Assembly: GCA_041311015.1 (NCBI GenBank)
Contig: JBFYKG010000009.1
Location: 1 to 29,783, forward strand
Reading direction: 5' to 3'
Source: Fluviibacter sp041311015
Lineage (GTDB): Bacteria; Pseudomonadota; Gammaproteobacteria; Burkholderiales; Rhodocyclaceae
Length of the DNA stretch: 29,783 bases
A model generated the notes under the pieces. It saw nothing but the letters and a program-made list of their open reading frames with translations, did no database searches and was not told the origin of the DNA. A program made the position numbers and the translations under genes. Below, piece by piece: positions 1 to 6,808 of the stretch; within the stretch, counting starts at the first letter, position 1, and each line of letters begins with the position of its first letter.

Positions 1-55
1 AGGACACCGCCCTTTCACGGCGATAACCGGGGTTCGAATCCCCGTGGGGACGCCA
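1..55 (+). tRNA. tRNA-Glu (TTC), 5' truncated
   Basis: This is the 3' part of a tRNA gene. An anticodon arm with loop CTTTCAC gives anticodon TTC at 14-16. A T arm (CCGGGGTTCGAATCCCCG) and the 3' acceptor strand TGGGGAC follow, then discriminator G and an encoded CCA at 53-55. The 5' acceptor strand and D arm lie outside the window. The closing pair of the anticodon stem is C-A, so the stem has 4 clean pairs. It lies 15 nt upstream of tRNA-Asp and is probably co-transcribed with it. Confidence 0.95.
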
Positions 56-70
56 TCTCGCAAGAGATAC

Positions 71-147
71 GCGGAAGTAGCTCAGTTGGTTAGAGTATCG
101 GCCTGTCACGCCGAGGGTCGCGGGTTCGAGCCCCGTCTTCCGCGCCA
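71..147 (+). tRNA. tRNA-Asp (GTC)
   Basis: A complete cloverleaf is visible. Acceptor GCGGAAG pairs with CTTCCGC (137-143). The D arm contains AGCTCAGTTGGTTAGAGT. The anticodon stem TCGGC/GCCGA encloses loop CTGTCAC, giving anticodon GTC at 105-107. The T arm contains GGGTTCGAGCCCC. Discriminator G144 is followed by an encoded CCA at 145-147. It is paired with the upstream tRNA-Glu and followed at once by an intrinsic terminator, so this is the last gene of the tRNA transcript. Confidence 0.97.
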
Positions 148-153
148 GACACC

Positions 154-184
154 AAACGCCAGATCTTCGGATCTGGCGTTTTTA
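154..184 (+). terminator. Intrinsic terminator of the tRNA transcript
   Basis: A perfect 12-bp stem (154-165 with 170-181) is capped by a TTCG tetraloop closed by C-G, the very stable cUUCGg type, and followed by a short T run. It begins 6 nt after the CCA end of tRNA-Asp. Confidence 0.93.
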
Positions 185-218
185 TTTGTGAATCTTTTGT
201 TGCAACCGCACATTTATG

Positions 219-246
219 TTGCGTTGCGGCAAAAACAGCCTATAAT
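219..246 (+). promoter_or_regulatory. Promoter of the first phasin gene, with overlapping TTGC/GCAA dyads
   Basis: A perfect TATAAT lies at 241-246, and TTGCGT at 219-224 gives a 16-bp spacer. The dyad TTGCGGCAA (224-232) overlaps the -35 box and spacer, and GTTGCAAC (199-206) lies just upstream, so a repressor site is plausible. The leader is about 37 nt, with GGAG at 280-283, 6 nt before the ATG. Confidence 0.7.
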
Positions 247-289
247 GGTCAACGGAACACACAAACCAACCTACATTCTGGAGTAGACC

Positions 290-832
290 ATGAACAAGAT
301 GCTGAACGCCGAAGACCTGATTTCTGCCAACACCACCGCCATTGCTAACATGCAATCGGTTGCCAACACTGCCCTGGCTGCTGTTGAAAGCCTGGCTGCC
401 CTGAACCTGGGTTTTGCCCGTGAATCGCTGAACAACACCAGCAAGCAGGCTCACGCTGCCCTGTCGGCCAAGACCCCGCAAGAAGTTGCTGCACTGCAAG
501 CTCAAGCTGCCAAGCCGGCCGCTGAAAACCTGATGACCTACACCCGTACCGTGTACGAAATCACCACCGGTGCCGCCAAGGAAATCGGTGACCTGATGAA
601 GGGTCAATTTGACCAACTGAACAAGGCTGCTCAACAAGCCGCCGAAAACGCTGCCAAGGCTTCGCCGTTCGGCTCTGACGTGGCTCTGGCTGCTGTGAAG
701 CAAGCTGTTGCCGCTGGTAACGCTGCTTACGAAAAGTTTGCACAAGCCACCCAGCAAGCTGCTGACCTGGCTGAAAGCAACATCGCCAAGGCAACTTCGG
801 CCGCTACCCGCGCCGCCAAGAAGGCTGCCTAA
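290..832 (+). CDS. phaP: Phasin family protein (PHA granule-associated)
   Basis: Phasins coat polyhydroxyalkanoate granules and control their number and size. This 180-aa protein is Ala/Lys-rich and almost entirely amphipathic helix. It carries the family stretch around SLAALNLGFARES (residues about 34-46), the central TVYEITTGAAKEI and the conserved KASPFGSDVALAAVKQAV (about 123-140), and it ends in a basic AATRAAKKAA tail. Length and layout fit the TIGR01841-type phasins. The ATG has a good GGAG site. Codon choice is strongly biased (CTG, GCT, AAG), which suggests high expression. It is monocistronic between two terminators. A clear paralogue lies at 19832-20392. PHA synthase genes are not in the window, so the granule role rests on family similarity. 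Confidence 0.93.
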   Translation: MNKMLNAEDLISANTTAIANMQSVANTALAAVESLAALNLGFARESLNNTSKQAHAALSAKTPQEVAALQAQAAKPAAENLMTYTRTVYEITTGAAKEIGDLMKGQFDQLNKAAQQAAENAAKASPFGSDVALAAVKQAVAAGNAAYEKFAQATQQAADLAESNIAKATSAATRAAKKAA

Positions 833-853
833 GCACCAAGCGCTTCCAGAAGG

Positions 854-869
854 GGCTCCTCCGGGAGCC
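854..869 (+). other. GC-rich hairpin between phasin stop and terminator
   Basis: GGCTCC (854-859) and GGAGCC (864-869) form a perfect 6-bp stem with loop TCCG. No T tract follows. It probably stabilises the 3' end of the phasin mRNA ahead of the true terminator. Confidence 0.55.
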
Positions 870-877
870 GGAAGACG

Positions 878-907
878 AAGCCCGCAGTGTAAGCTGCGGG
901 CTTTTTT
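878..907 (+). terminator. Intrinsic terminator of the first phasin gene
   Basis: The stem AAGCCCGCAG/CTGCGGGCTT (878-887 with 894-903) has a 6-nt loop and runs into a T tract ending at 907. Confidence 0.93.
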
Positions 908-922
908 ACGCCCCCTGTTTTA

Positions 923-931
923 TGCTATCAT
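923..931 (+). promoter_or_regulatory. Possible extended -10 promoter of mltD
   Basis: TGCTATCAT fits the extended -10 pattern TGnTAnnnT. There is no convincing -35 box. TATGAT at 932-937 is an alternative. Either gives a leader of about 45-50 nt to the TTG start at 989. Confidence 0.4.
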
Positions 932-988
932 TATGATTCTGTTGATTTTTTGGCGCCGGCAAGACCGTGATGGCGCCCACCCCGCCGC

Positions 989-2455
989 TTGAATCTGCCC
1001 CGCGTTCGCGCCCTACTCTCAACCGCCCTGTTGCTGCTGATCGGCCAACCGCTGGTCGGCCTGGCTGCGGATCAATCGACCGGCGTTGCCGCGCCGGAGA
1101 AGTCGCCCATCAGCTGGGCGCGGGCTGTGAATACCCGCCCGGGCCGTGATGCACCCGACCTGCTGGAGCGTCTGCGGGATGGCTTTGCCATGCCGGACCT
1201 CAATAACGACCTGGTCCAGAAGTACCAGACTTATTACACGAAGAACCCGGGCGCCATGCGCCGCCTGCTGGAAAACGGCCGCCGCTACCTGTATTACGTG
1301 CTCGAGGAGCTGGAACGCCGGGGGATGCCCAGCGAGCTGGCACTGCTGCCCATGGTGGAAAGCAGCTACAACCCCAAGGCGCTCTCCCCGGCCCGGGCCT
1401 CGGGCCTGTGGCAGTTTATTCCGTCTACCGGCCGCAACTATGGTTTGAGCCAATCATGGTGGGAAGACAACCGCCGTGATGTCGTGTCTTCAACCGGGGC
1501 CGCGCTGGATTACCTCTCGTATCTGTACAGCCTGATGGGCGACTGGCACCTGGCATTAGCGTCCTACAACTGGGGCGAAGGCGCCGTCGGCCGTGCTGTG
1601 GCCAAGAATCAGGCACAGGGGTTGCCGACCGGGTATGACGATATCCGCATGCCGGCCGAAACCAAGAACTATGTGCCGCGCCTGCAGGCAATCAAGAATA
1701 TTCTGCGCGACCCGCAACTCGTGGCCCAGATGAATCTGCCGGTGCTGCCCAACCGCCCCTATTTCGAGTCGGTGGCGCTGTATGGCAAACACATCGATCT
1801 GGACACAGTCGCCAAGCTGGCCAACATTAGCGTCGATGAAGTGAAGGCATTAAACCCGGAGCACTATCGGCCAGTCCTGAAAGTGGAAACAATCAACCTG
1901 CCGAAGGATCGGGTCTCGCAGTTCAAGGCCAACCTGAACGATTACCAGGAATCAGAAAAGCCGCTGTCGCGCTGGGCCTCCTACACGGTGCAACCGGGTG
2001 AAAAGCCGGCGGGCATTGCCGACAAGTTCAAGATGTCGATCTCGCAGCTGCAGGAAGCCAACGGTGTATCGCTCAAGTCTCTGGGCAAGCCGGGCCAGCC
2101 GCTGCTGGTGCTGACTGAGGGAAGCGATCTGCCCAAGGGTGCAGCGCCGGTGTCAGAGATGAACGAGAACACACCGGTCAGCGTGCCGGACGAGGACAAG
2201 CCATCCAAGGCGGCCAGCAAGGCTAAAGACAAGGCCAAGGCAGACAAATCAGATAAAACCGACAAGAACAGTAAAACTGCCAAAGAGAGCAAGTCGGATA
2301 AACCCACGAGCAAAAACAGCAAGGCGCCCACCAGCAAGAGCACATCGAGCAAGAGCAATGATAAGCCCAGTGCCAGCACGAAACCTGCTGCCGCAAAACC
2401 CGCTCCGGCCAAATCAACCAGCAAGAGCGACAGCAAGGATAAATCGAAGCGCTAG
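989..2455 (+). CDS. mltD: Membrane-bound lytic murein transglycosylase D-like, SLT plus LysM
   Basis: This enzyme cleaves the MurNAc-GlcNAc glycosidic bond of peptidoglycan to give 1,6-anhydro ends, acting in the periplasm. The TTG start is chosen because an in-frame stop lies at 968-970 and the protein then begins with a signal peptide (residues 1-26, ending GLAA). There is no lipobox, unlike E. coli MltD. The SLT domain covers about 100-220. The likely catalytic Glu124 is in MVESSYNP, followed by GLWQFIPSTGRNYGL (139-153) and ASYNWGEG (171-178). One LysM module spans about 331-377. The last 100 or so residues are a low-complexity Lys/Ser/Ala/Asp tail that may bind wall or anionic polymer. 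It is convergent with the ABC operon, with only 9 nt between stops. Confidence 0.9.
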   Translation: MNLPRVRALLSTALLLLIGQPLVGLAADQSTGVAAPEKSPISWARAVNTRPGRDAPDLLERLRDGFAMPDLNNDLVQKYQTYYTKNPGAMRRLLENGRRYLYYVLEELERRGMPSELALLPMVESSYNPKALSPARASGLWQFIPSTGRNYGLSQSWWEDNRRDVVSSTGAALDYLSYLYSLMGDWHLALASYNWGEGAVGRAVAKNQAQGLPTGYDDIRMPAETKNYVPRLQAIKNILRDPQLVAQMNLPVLPNRPYFESVALYGKHIDLDTVAKLANISVDEVKALNPEHYRPVLKVETINLPKDRVSQFKANLNDYQESEKPLSRWASYTVQPGEKPAGIADKFKMSISQLQEANGVSLKSLGKPGQPLLVLTEGSDLPKGAAPVSEMNENTPVSVPDEDKPSKAASKAKDKAKADKSDKTDKNSKTAKESKSDKPTSKNSKAPTSKSTSSKSNDKPSASTKPAAAKPAPAKSTSKSDSKDKSKR

Positions 2456-2464
2456 TGACCGGGT

Positions 2465-4369
2465 TTAGCGGATAACCGGCACCGATGCCAGCAAGGCGCG
2501 GGTATATGCGTGCTGCGGGTGTTCAAGTACAGCGTCTGTGGTACCGGTCTCGACCAGACGCCCTGCCTGCATGACGGCCACACGATCGGCAAGATAGCGC
2601 ACCACGCCAAAGTTGTGCGTGATGAATAGATAGGCCAACCCCGTTTCCTGTTGCAGCGCTCGCAGCAGATTCAGAATCTGGGCCTGCACCGACACATCGA
2701 GCGCCGAGGTGGGCTCATCACAGATCAGTAATTTGGGGCCGACGGCCAGTGCACGGGCAATGGCAATCCGCTGGCGCTGCCCCCCGGAAAACTCATGCGG
2801 GTAACGATCCAGCGCTTCGGCCGGCAGCCCGACACGATCGAGCAAGAGACGCAGCGCTGAGTCATCCGATTGCGCGGCCGGCAACCCCAGTGCACGCGGC
2901 CCTTCGGCCAGAATGGCACGAATGCGCTGCCGTGGATCAAGCGAGGCGAAGGGATCCTGAAACACCATCTGCACATCACGTCGCCAACCAGCCGGCGGTT
3001 TAACGCCCTGCCCGGCGATCGGCGCGCCGTTCAGCCGGATTTCGCCGCCACCGATGGGCAGTAGGCCCAGTATGGCTCGCGCTGTGGTCGATTTGCCGCA
3101 GCCGGATTCACCGACCAGCGCCAGCGTTTCACCCGCATTGATGTGCAGGCTGATGCCATCAACGACCGGCGTGATCGGAGCAGCCCCGGTCAGGCGCTGC
3201 CACCACGCAGCATGGGGCACGCCATAGCTGATCTGCAAATCGCGAATCTGCAACACCGGCTGCTGGGTCTGCACCGGCTGCGAAATCGGGAGGAGCTCAT
3301 CCTGGTGCCGCAAATGGTTGGCGATGGTGTCGTCACCAGCGCGCCAGCACAGCACGTCGTGCGATGGGTTGGGCGCGGTGCGATCCGCGGCCGGGTCTGC
3401 CGGCAGACGAACCCGGGGTGGCGATTCGATATCGCAATGGGCTTCGCGATCCGCGCAACGCGGCGAGAACCGACAGGCCATTGGCCAGTGGCCCAGTGAG
3501 GGCACACGACCCGGCAACTGCAAAAGCGGTTGAGCATGCGCGGCACACTCGGGCAGCGATGCCAACAAGGCACGGGTGTACGGATGCGAGGGGCGATGCA
3601 GCACGTCGGCGACAGGACCACTCTCCACGATCTGCCCGGCATACATGACGGCGACACGGTCAGCGCGTGAGGCCACCACGGCCAGATCATGCGTGATGAG
3701 CAACATGCCCATCTGGCGTTGCTGTTGCAGACTGCGCATCAGATCCAGAATCTGCGCCTGCAAGGTCACATCCAGCGCGGTGGTCGGTTCATCGGCCAGC
3801 AGAATCTGCGGATCACCGGCCAGCGCCATGGCAATCATGGCGCGTTGTTTCATGCCACCCGAGAGTTCAAAGGGATACGCCCGTGCGGCGCGGGCTGGAT
3901 CGGGCAGCCCCACTTGTTCCAGCAAGGCGATAACGCGCTGATCGACCTCAGCGCTCGTCGAAGCGCCTTGCAGGCGAATCACTTCGGCGATCTGTGCGCC
4001 GATACGCATGACCGGGTTGAGGCTGGTGGCCGGCTCCTGAAAAATCATGGCCAGACGCTGGCCGCGTACGGCACGCATGCGGCGTTCTGACATCAGCAAC
4101 AGGTCTTCAGCGCGACCGCCCTCACGCGGGGTAAGCAGCACCCGCCCGGACTGATACCGGGCATTAGGCGGCAGCAGGCGCATCAGTGCCAACGCGGTCA
4201 GCGATTTACCGCAACCGGATTCGCCCAGCAACGCCAGGGTTTCACCGGCATGGAGTTCGAAGCTAATCGCACTCAGCGCATCAAGCATGGCCACCGGTCG
4301 GCCAGCGGCGTCATTGGCCCGTACAAAGCCCAGCGAGAGATCGCGTACCTGCAGTAGCGGTTGGCTCAT
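2465..4369 (-). CDS. yejF: Peptide ABC transporter, double ATPase subunit (YejF/DppDF-type)
   Basis: The 634-aa protein has two complete nucleotide-binding domains in one chain and should power the adjacent two-permease importer from the cytoplasmic face. NBD1 has Walker A GESGCGKS (49-56), Q111, signature LSGGM (169-173), Walker B ILLADE (190-195) and H-loop ITHD. It is followed by the oligopeptide-family C-terminal motif (HPYTRALLASLPE, then CRFSPRC). NBD2 has Walker A 419-426, signature FSGGQ (527-531), Walker B LLICDE (547-552) and H-loop ITHN. The reading frame stays open 36 codons further upstream, but the start at 4369 is preferred. Its ATG overlaps the TGA of the upstream permease (ATGA), and the protein then begins with a normal NBD strand. 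It is longer than E. coli YejF (529 aa), mostly through the inter-domain linker. Confidence 0.9.
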   Translation of the reverse strand: MSQPLLQVRDLSLGFVRANDAAGRPVAMLDALSAISFELHAGETLALLGESGCGKSLTALALMRLLPPNARYQSGRVLLTPREGGRAEDLLLMSERRMRAVRGQRLAMIFQEPATSLNPVMRIGAQIAEVIRLQGASTSAEVDQRVIALLEQVGLPDPARAARAYPFELSGGMKQRAMIAMALAGDPQILLADEPTTALDVTLQAQILDLMRSLQQQRQMGMLLITHDLAVVASRADRVAVMYAGQIVESGPVADVLHRPSHPYTRALLASLPECAAHAQPLLQLPGRVPSLGHWPMACRFSPRCADREAHCDIESPPRVRLPADPAADRTAPNPSHDVLCWRAGDDTIANHLRHQDELLPISQPVQTQQPVLQIRDLQISYGVPHAAWWQRLTGAAPITPVVDGISLHINAGETLALVGESGCGKSTTARAILGLLPIGGGEIRLNGAPIAGQGVKPPAGWRRDVQMVFQDPFASLDPRQRIRAILAEGPRALGLPAAQSDDSALRLLLDRVGLPAEALDRYPHEFSGGQRQRIAIARALAVGPKLLICDEPTSALDVSVQAQILNLLRALQQETGLAYLFITHNFGVVRYLADRVAVMQAGRLVETGTTDAVLEHPQHAYTRALLASVPVIR

Positions 4370-5823
4370 GCGCGATTCTCCGAGCGCGGGTCCAGGGCGT
4401 CCCGCACCGCATCGGCCAGCAGGTTGGCGGCCAACACCAGCAACACCATGAACAGAAAAGCTGCTGTCAGTGACCACCAGACAACCGGCTCGCGCGAGAG
4501 CTCCATGCGCGCGTTGTTGATCATGAGACCAAAGCTGAACATGGTGGGGTCCACCCCGATGCCGATATACGACAGCACGGCTTCAGCCAGCACCAGCGTG
4601 GAGAACTCCATCACCATGGTGATGAGAATGATGGGAAACACATTAGGCAGAATATGACGCAGCAGGATGCGCCCTGCGCCTACACCAAAGGCACGGGCCG
4701 CCTGCACGTATTCGTATTCACGCATGCGGAGCGCTTCGCCGCGCAACAGACGGGCAATGCCAGTCCAGCTGGTCATGCCGAGAATGATGCACAAGGCCAG
4801 CAAACGGATATCCCCCCGCTCTACCGCGGTAGCAAACCACTCCGGATGGTTATCGATCATCACCTGGATGCTCAGTACGGCAGCGGCGATCAGCAGGACC
4901 CCGGGGATAGCGCTGACCGTGGTGTAGATGTACTGGATGACATCATCCACTTTGCCGCGAAAGTAGCCGGCACTGAGGCCCAGCACAATGCCGATCGGCA
5001 AGGTCACCAGCGTGGGCACGAGACCGATAATCAGGGCGGTGCGTAGGCTCTTGAGCACCTGATAGAGCACATCCTGCCCCACCTTGTCGGTGCCGAACAC
5101 ATGGAAGTTGGTACTCAGGCCCGTCAAGACCCCACCGGTGATCAACACACCAGCCAACGTGAACGCCACCCAGCGGCTGACGGGTGACGACGGCAAACCC
5201 TTCGATTCGCTTCGTTGCAGCCTAAAACGACGCCAGGCACGAAGCGGCAGCCACAGTGCCAGAAACACCAGCAACCCACCCGCGGCACCCGAGAGCACCC
5301 GGATGAGGATATCGCTGACATAAGACCAGGTGCTGACCGGTCCGGGCGGAAACGCCTGCCCGGCAACCCGCAAGCGGGGCGATTCGCGACGCACTTCGAC
5401 ACCACCATCGGGCAGGCTAACACTGACCGGTTCCATCGCCGCAAGATGGATTGCCAATGGGGCCGAGTAGGTTTTTTCGTGATCACGGCGCAGACCCGTG
5501 AGGAGCAGATCAAGCACCGAGCGGACTTCGACGCCGTAGCGCACACTGGCCTGTGCCGACTGCGTGGCGGATGCCGGCAGCGGCTCGCGGAAGTGAATCG
5601 AGTCGAGCAAGGCAAATGTGGCCGCGACCGCCAGCAACAACGCCGACACCACCGCCAGGCGCTGGCGGAATACCTGACGCCAGACCGCGCGCTGCAAAGG
5701 CGAGCGCAAGATCACGATGAACCCTACGACGAAGGCGACAAACAGAAGCCAGAGCAACGCGTCGGTGGCCAGGCAGACCCAGAGGCTGTCGTTGAGTGTG
5801 CGGAGGATGTCGGTGAATGCCAT
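4366..5823 (-). CDS. yejE: Peptide ABC transporter permease (YejE/DppC-type) with enlarged N-terminus
   Basis: This inner-membrane permease is the second of the pair. The C-terminal 220 residues are a standard DppC-type domain. They start at NFHVFGTDKVGQDVLYQVL and include the EAA loop YVQAARAFGVGAGRILLRH, which contacts the ATPase. The protein has 485 aa, while YejE/DppC proteins usually have 300-340. The extra length is N-terminal: membrane spans at about 17-38 and 57-72, then a soluble segment of roughly 100 residues (about 75-170) that should face the periplasm, then two further spans before the permease core. The start lies 4 nt after the stop of the upstream permease, and the stop overlaps the start of the ATPase gene. 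Peptide-type substrate is inferred from family and gene order. Confidence 0.88.
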   Translation of the reverse strand: MAFTDILRTLNDSLWVCLATDALLWLLFVAFVVGFIVILRSPLQRAVWRQVFRQRLAVVSALLLAVAATFALLDSIHFREPLPASATQSAQASVRYGVEVRSVLDLLLTGLRRDHEKTYSAPLAIHLAAMEPVSVSLPDGGVEVRRESPRLRVAGQAFPPGPVSTWSYVSDILIRVLSGAAGGLLVFLALWLPLRAWRRFRLQRSESKGLPSSPVSRWVAFTLAGVLITGGVLTGLSTNFHVFGTDKVGQDVLYQVLKSLRTALIIGLVPTLVTLPIGIVLGLSAGYFRGKVDDVIQYIYTTVSAIPGVLLIAAAVLSIQVMIDNHPEWFATAVERGDIRLLALCIILGMTSWTGIARLLRGEALRMREYEYVQAARAFGVGAGRILLRHILPNVFPIILITMVMEFSTLVLAEAVLSYIGIGVDPTMFSFGLMINNARMELSREPVVWWSLTAAFLFMVLLVLAANLLADAVRDALDPRSENRA

Positions 5824-5827
5824 GGCG

Positions 5828-6808
5828 TTATTTCAACCGGATCCGCGGATCAACCAGCGTGTAGGAAATATCGGTCAGAATCAGACCGACGAGATAGAGC
5901 ACCGAGCCCAGAAAGACCATCGCCCGCACCACCGCAAAATCCTGTGCGGCGATAGCATCAATGGTGTAACTCCCCAGACCCGGAATACCAAAGAAGGATT
6001 CAATCAGCAGCGAGCCCAGAAAGAGTGAGGGGATCACAACGACAACCCCGGTCAGAATCGGGATCAGGCCATTACGCAAGACGTGGCCAAACAGAATGCG
6101 CGTTTCGCTCAACCCCTTGGCGCGGGCGGTTCGCACGTAATCGCGACCGATTTCTTCCAGAAACAGCGTGCGGTACCAGCGGGTCGCGCCGCCCAACCCG
6201 GCAATCACACCCACCGCCACGGGCAGCACCAGAAAATGCCAGGCCACCCAGGGGTTGCTGTCGTAACCGGTGATGGGCACCAGCTTGAGCATACGGGCAA
6301 ACAGGAATTGCCCGCCTATAATCAAGAAAAGCGACGAGATCGACATCAGGGTCACGCACACAACCACCCCGGTGCGATCTAGCCAGGTGCCGCGGAACAG
6401 AACAAGCAGCAATGCCAGGCTTACCGTCAGGCCGAGGCCCACCACAAAGGTGGGCACGGCTATGGCCAGCGAGGGGCCCATCCGTTCGCGGATTTCTCGA
6501 CCGATATCACGCCCGTCTTCACTGCGACCGAAATCACCGGCAAAGAGCGTGACCGACTTCTCGTAAAATATAGTGTCGGTGAGCTGTTGTACGCCCGCAG
6601 CCGCGTCGTTGACGAAGAGTGGTTTGTCATAACCGCGGGCGGCTTTCCATTGCTGGATCGCTTCGGGCGTGACGCGTTTGACGCCCAGCTGCATGCGCGC
6701 CATATCGTCGGGGCTGTTCACCATGAAGAACAGACCGAAGGTGATGAGGTTCACCCCGATCAGAATCGGTATGGCGTAGAGCACACGCCGGAGCAGATAG
6801 CGCCACAT
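5828..6808 (-). CDS. yejB: Peptide ABC transporter permease (YejB/DppB-type)
   Basis: This 327-aa inner-membrane permease starts MWRYLLRRVLYAIPILIGV, the usual DppB opening with the first transmembrane span. The middle holds a periplasmic insert, and the C-terminal half holds the permease domain with EAA loop DYVRTARAKGLSETRILFGH. The reading frame extends 44 codons further upstream, but those residues are Arg/Cys-rich and lie within the end of the binding-protein gene. The ATG at 6808 overlaps that gene's stop by one base (TGATG), so translational coupling is likely. It is slightly shorter than YejB of E. coli (364 aa). Confidence 0.9.
   Translation of the reverse strand: MWRYLLRRVLYAIPILIGVNLITFGLFFMVNSPDDMARMQLGVKRVTPEAIQQWKAARGYDKPLFVNDAAAGVQQLTDTIFYEKSVTLFAGDFGRSEDGRDIGREIRERMGPSLAIAVPTFVVGLGLTVSLALLLVLFRGTWLDRTGVVVCVTLMSISSLFLIIGGQFLFARMLKLVPITGYDSNPWVAWHFLVLPVAVGVIAGLGGATRWYRTLFLEEIGRDYVRTARAKGLSETRILFGHVLRNGLIPILTGVVVVIPSLFLGSLLIESFFGIPGLGSYTIDAIAAQDFAVVRAMVFLGSVLYLVGLILTDISYTLVDPRIRLK

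Noticed and set aside
182..757. Long open frame antisense to the first phasin gene.
   Set aside because: It is a shadow of the strongly biased, Ala-rich phasin codons; it has no start signal and no recognisable family.
2456..2480. Bidirectional terminator between mltD and the ABC operon.
   Set aside because: CCGG/CCGG repeats are present but there is no stable stem and no T tract in either direction.
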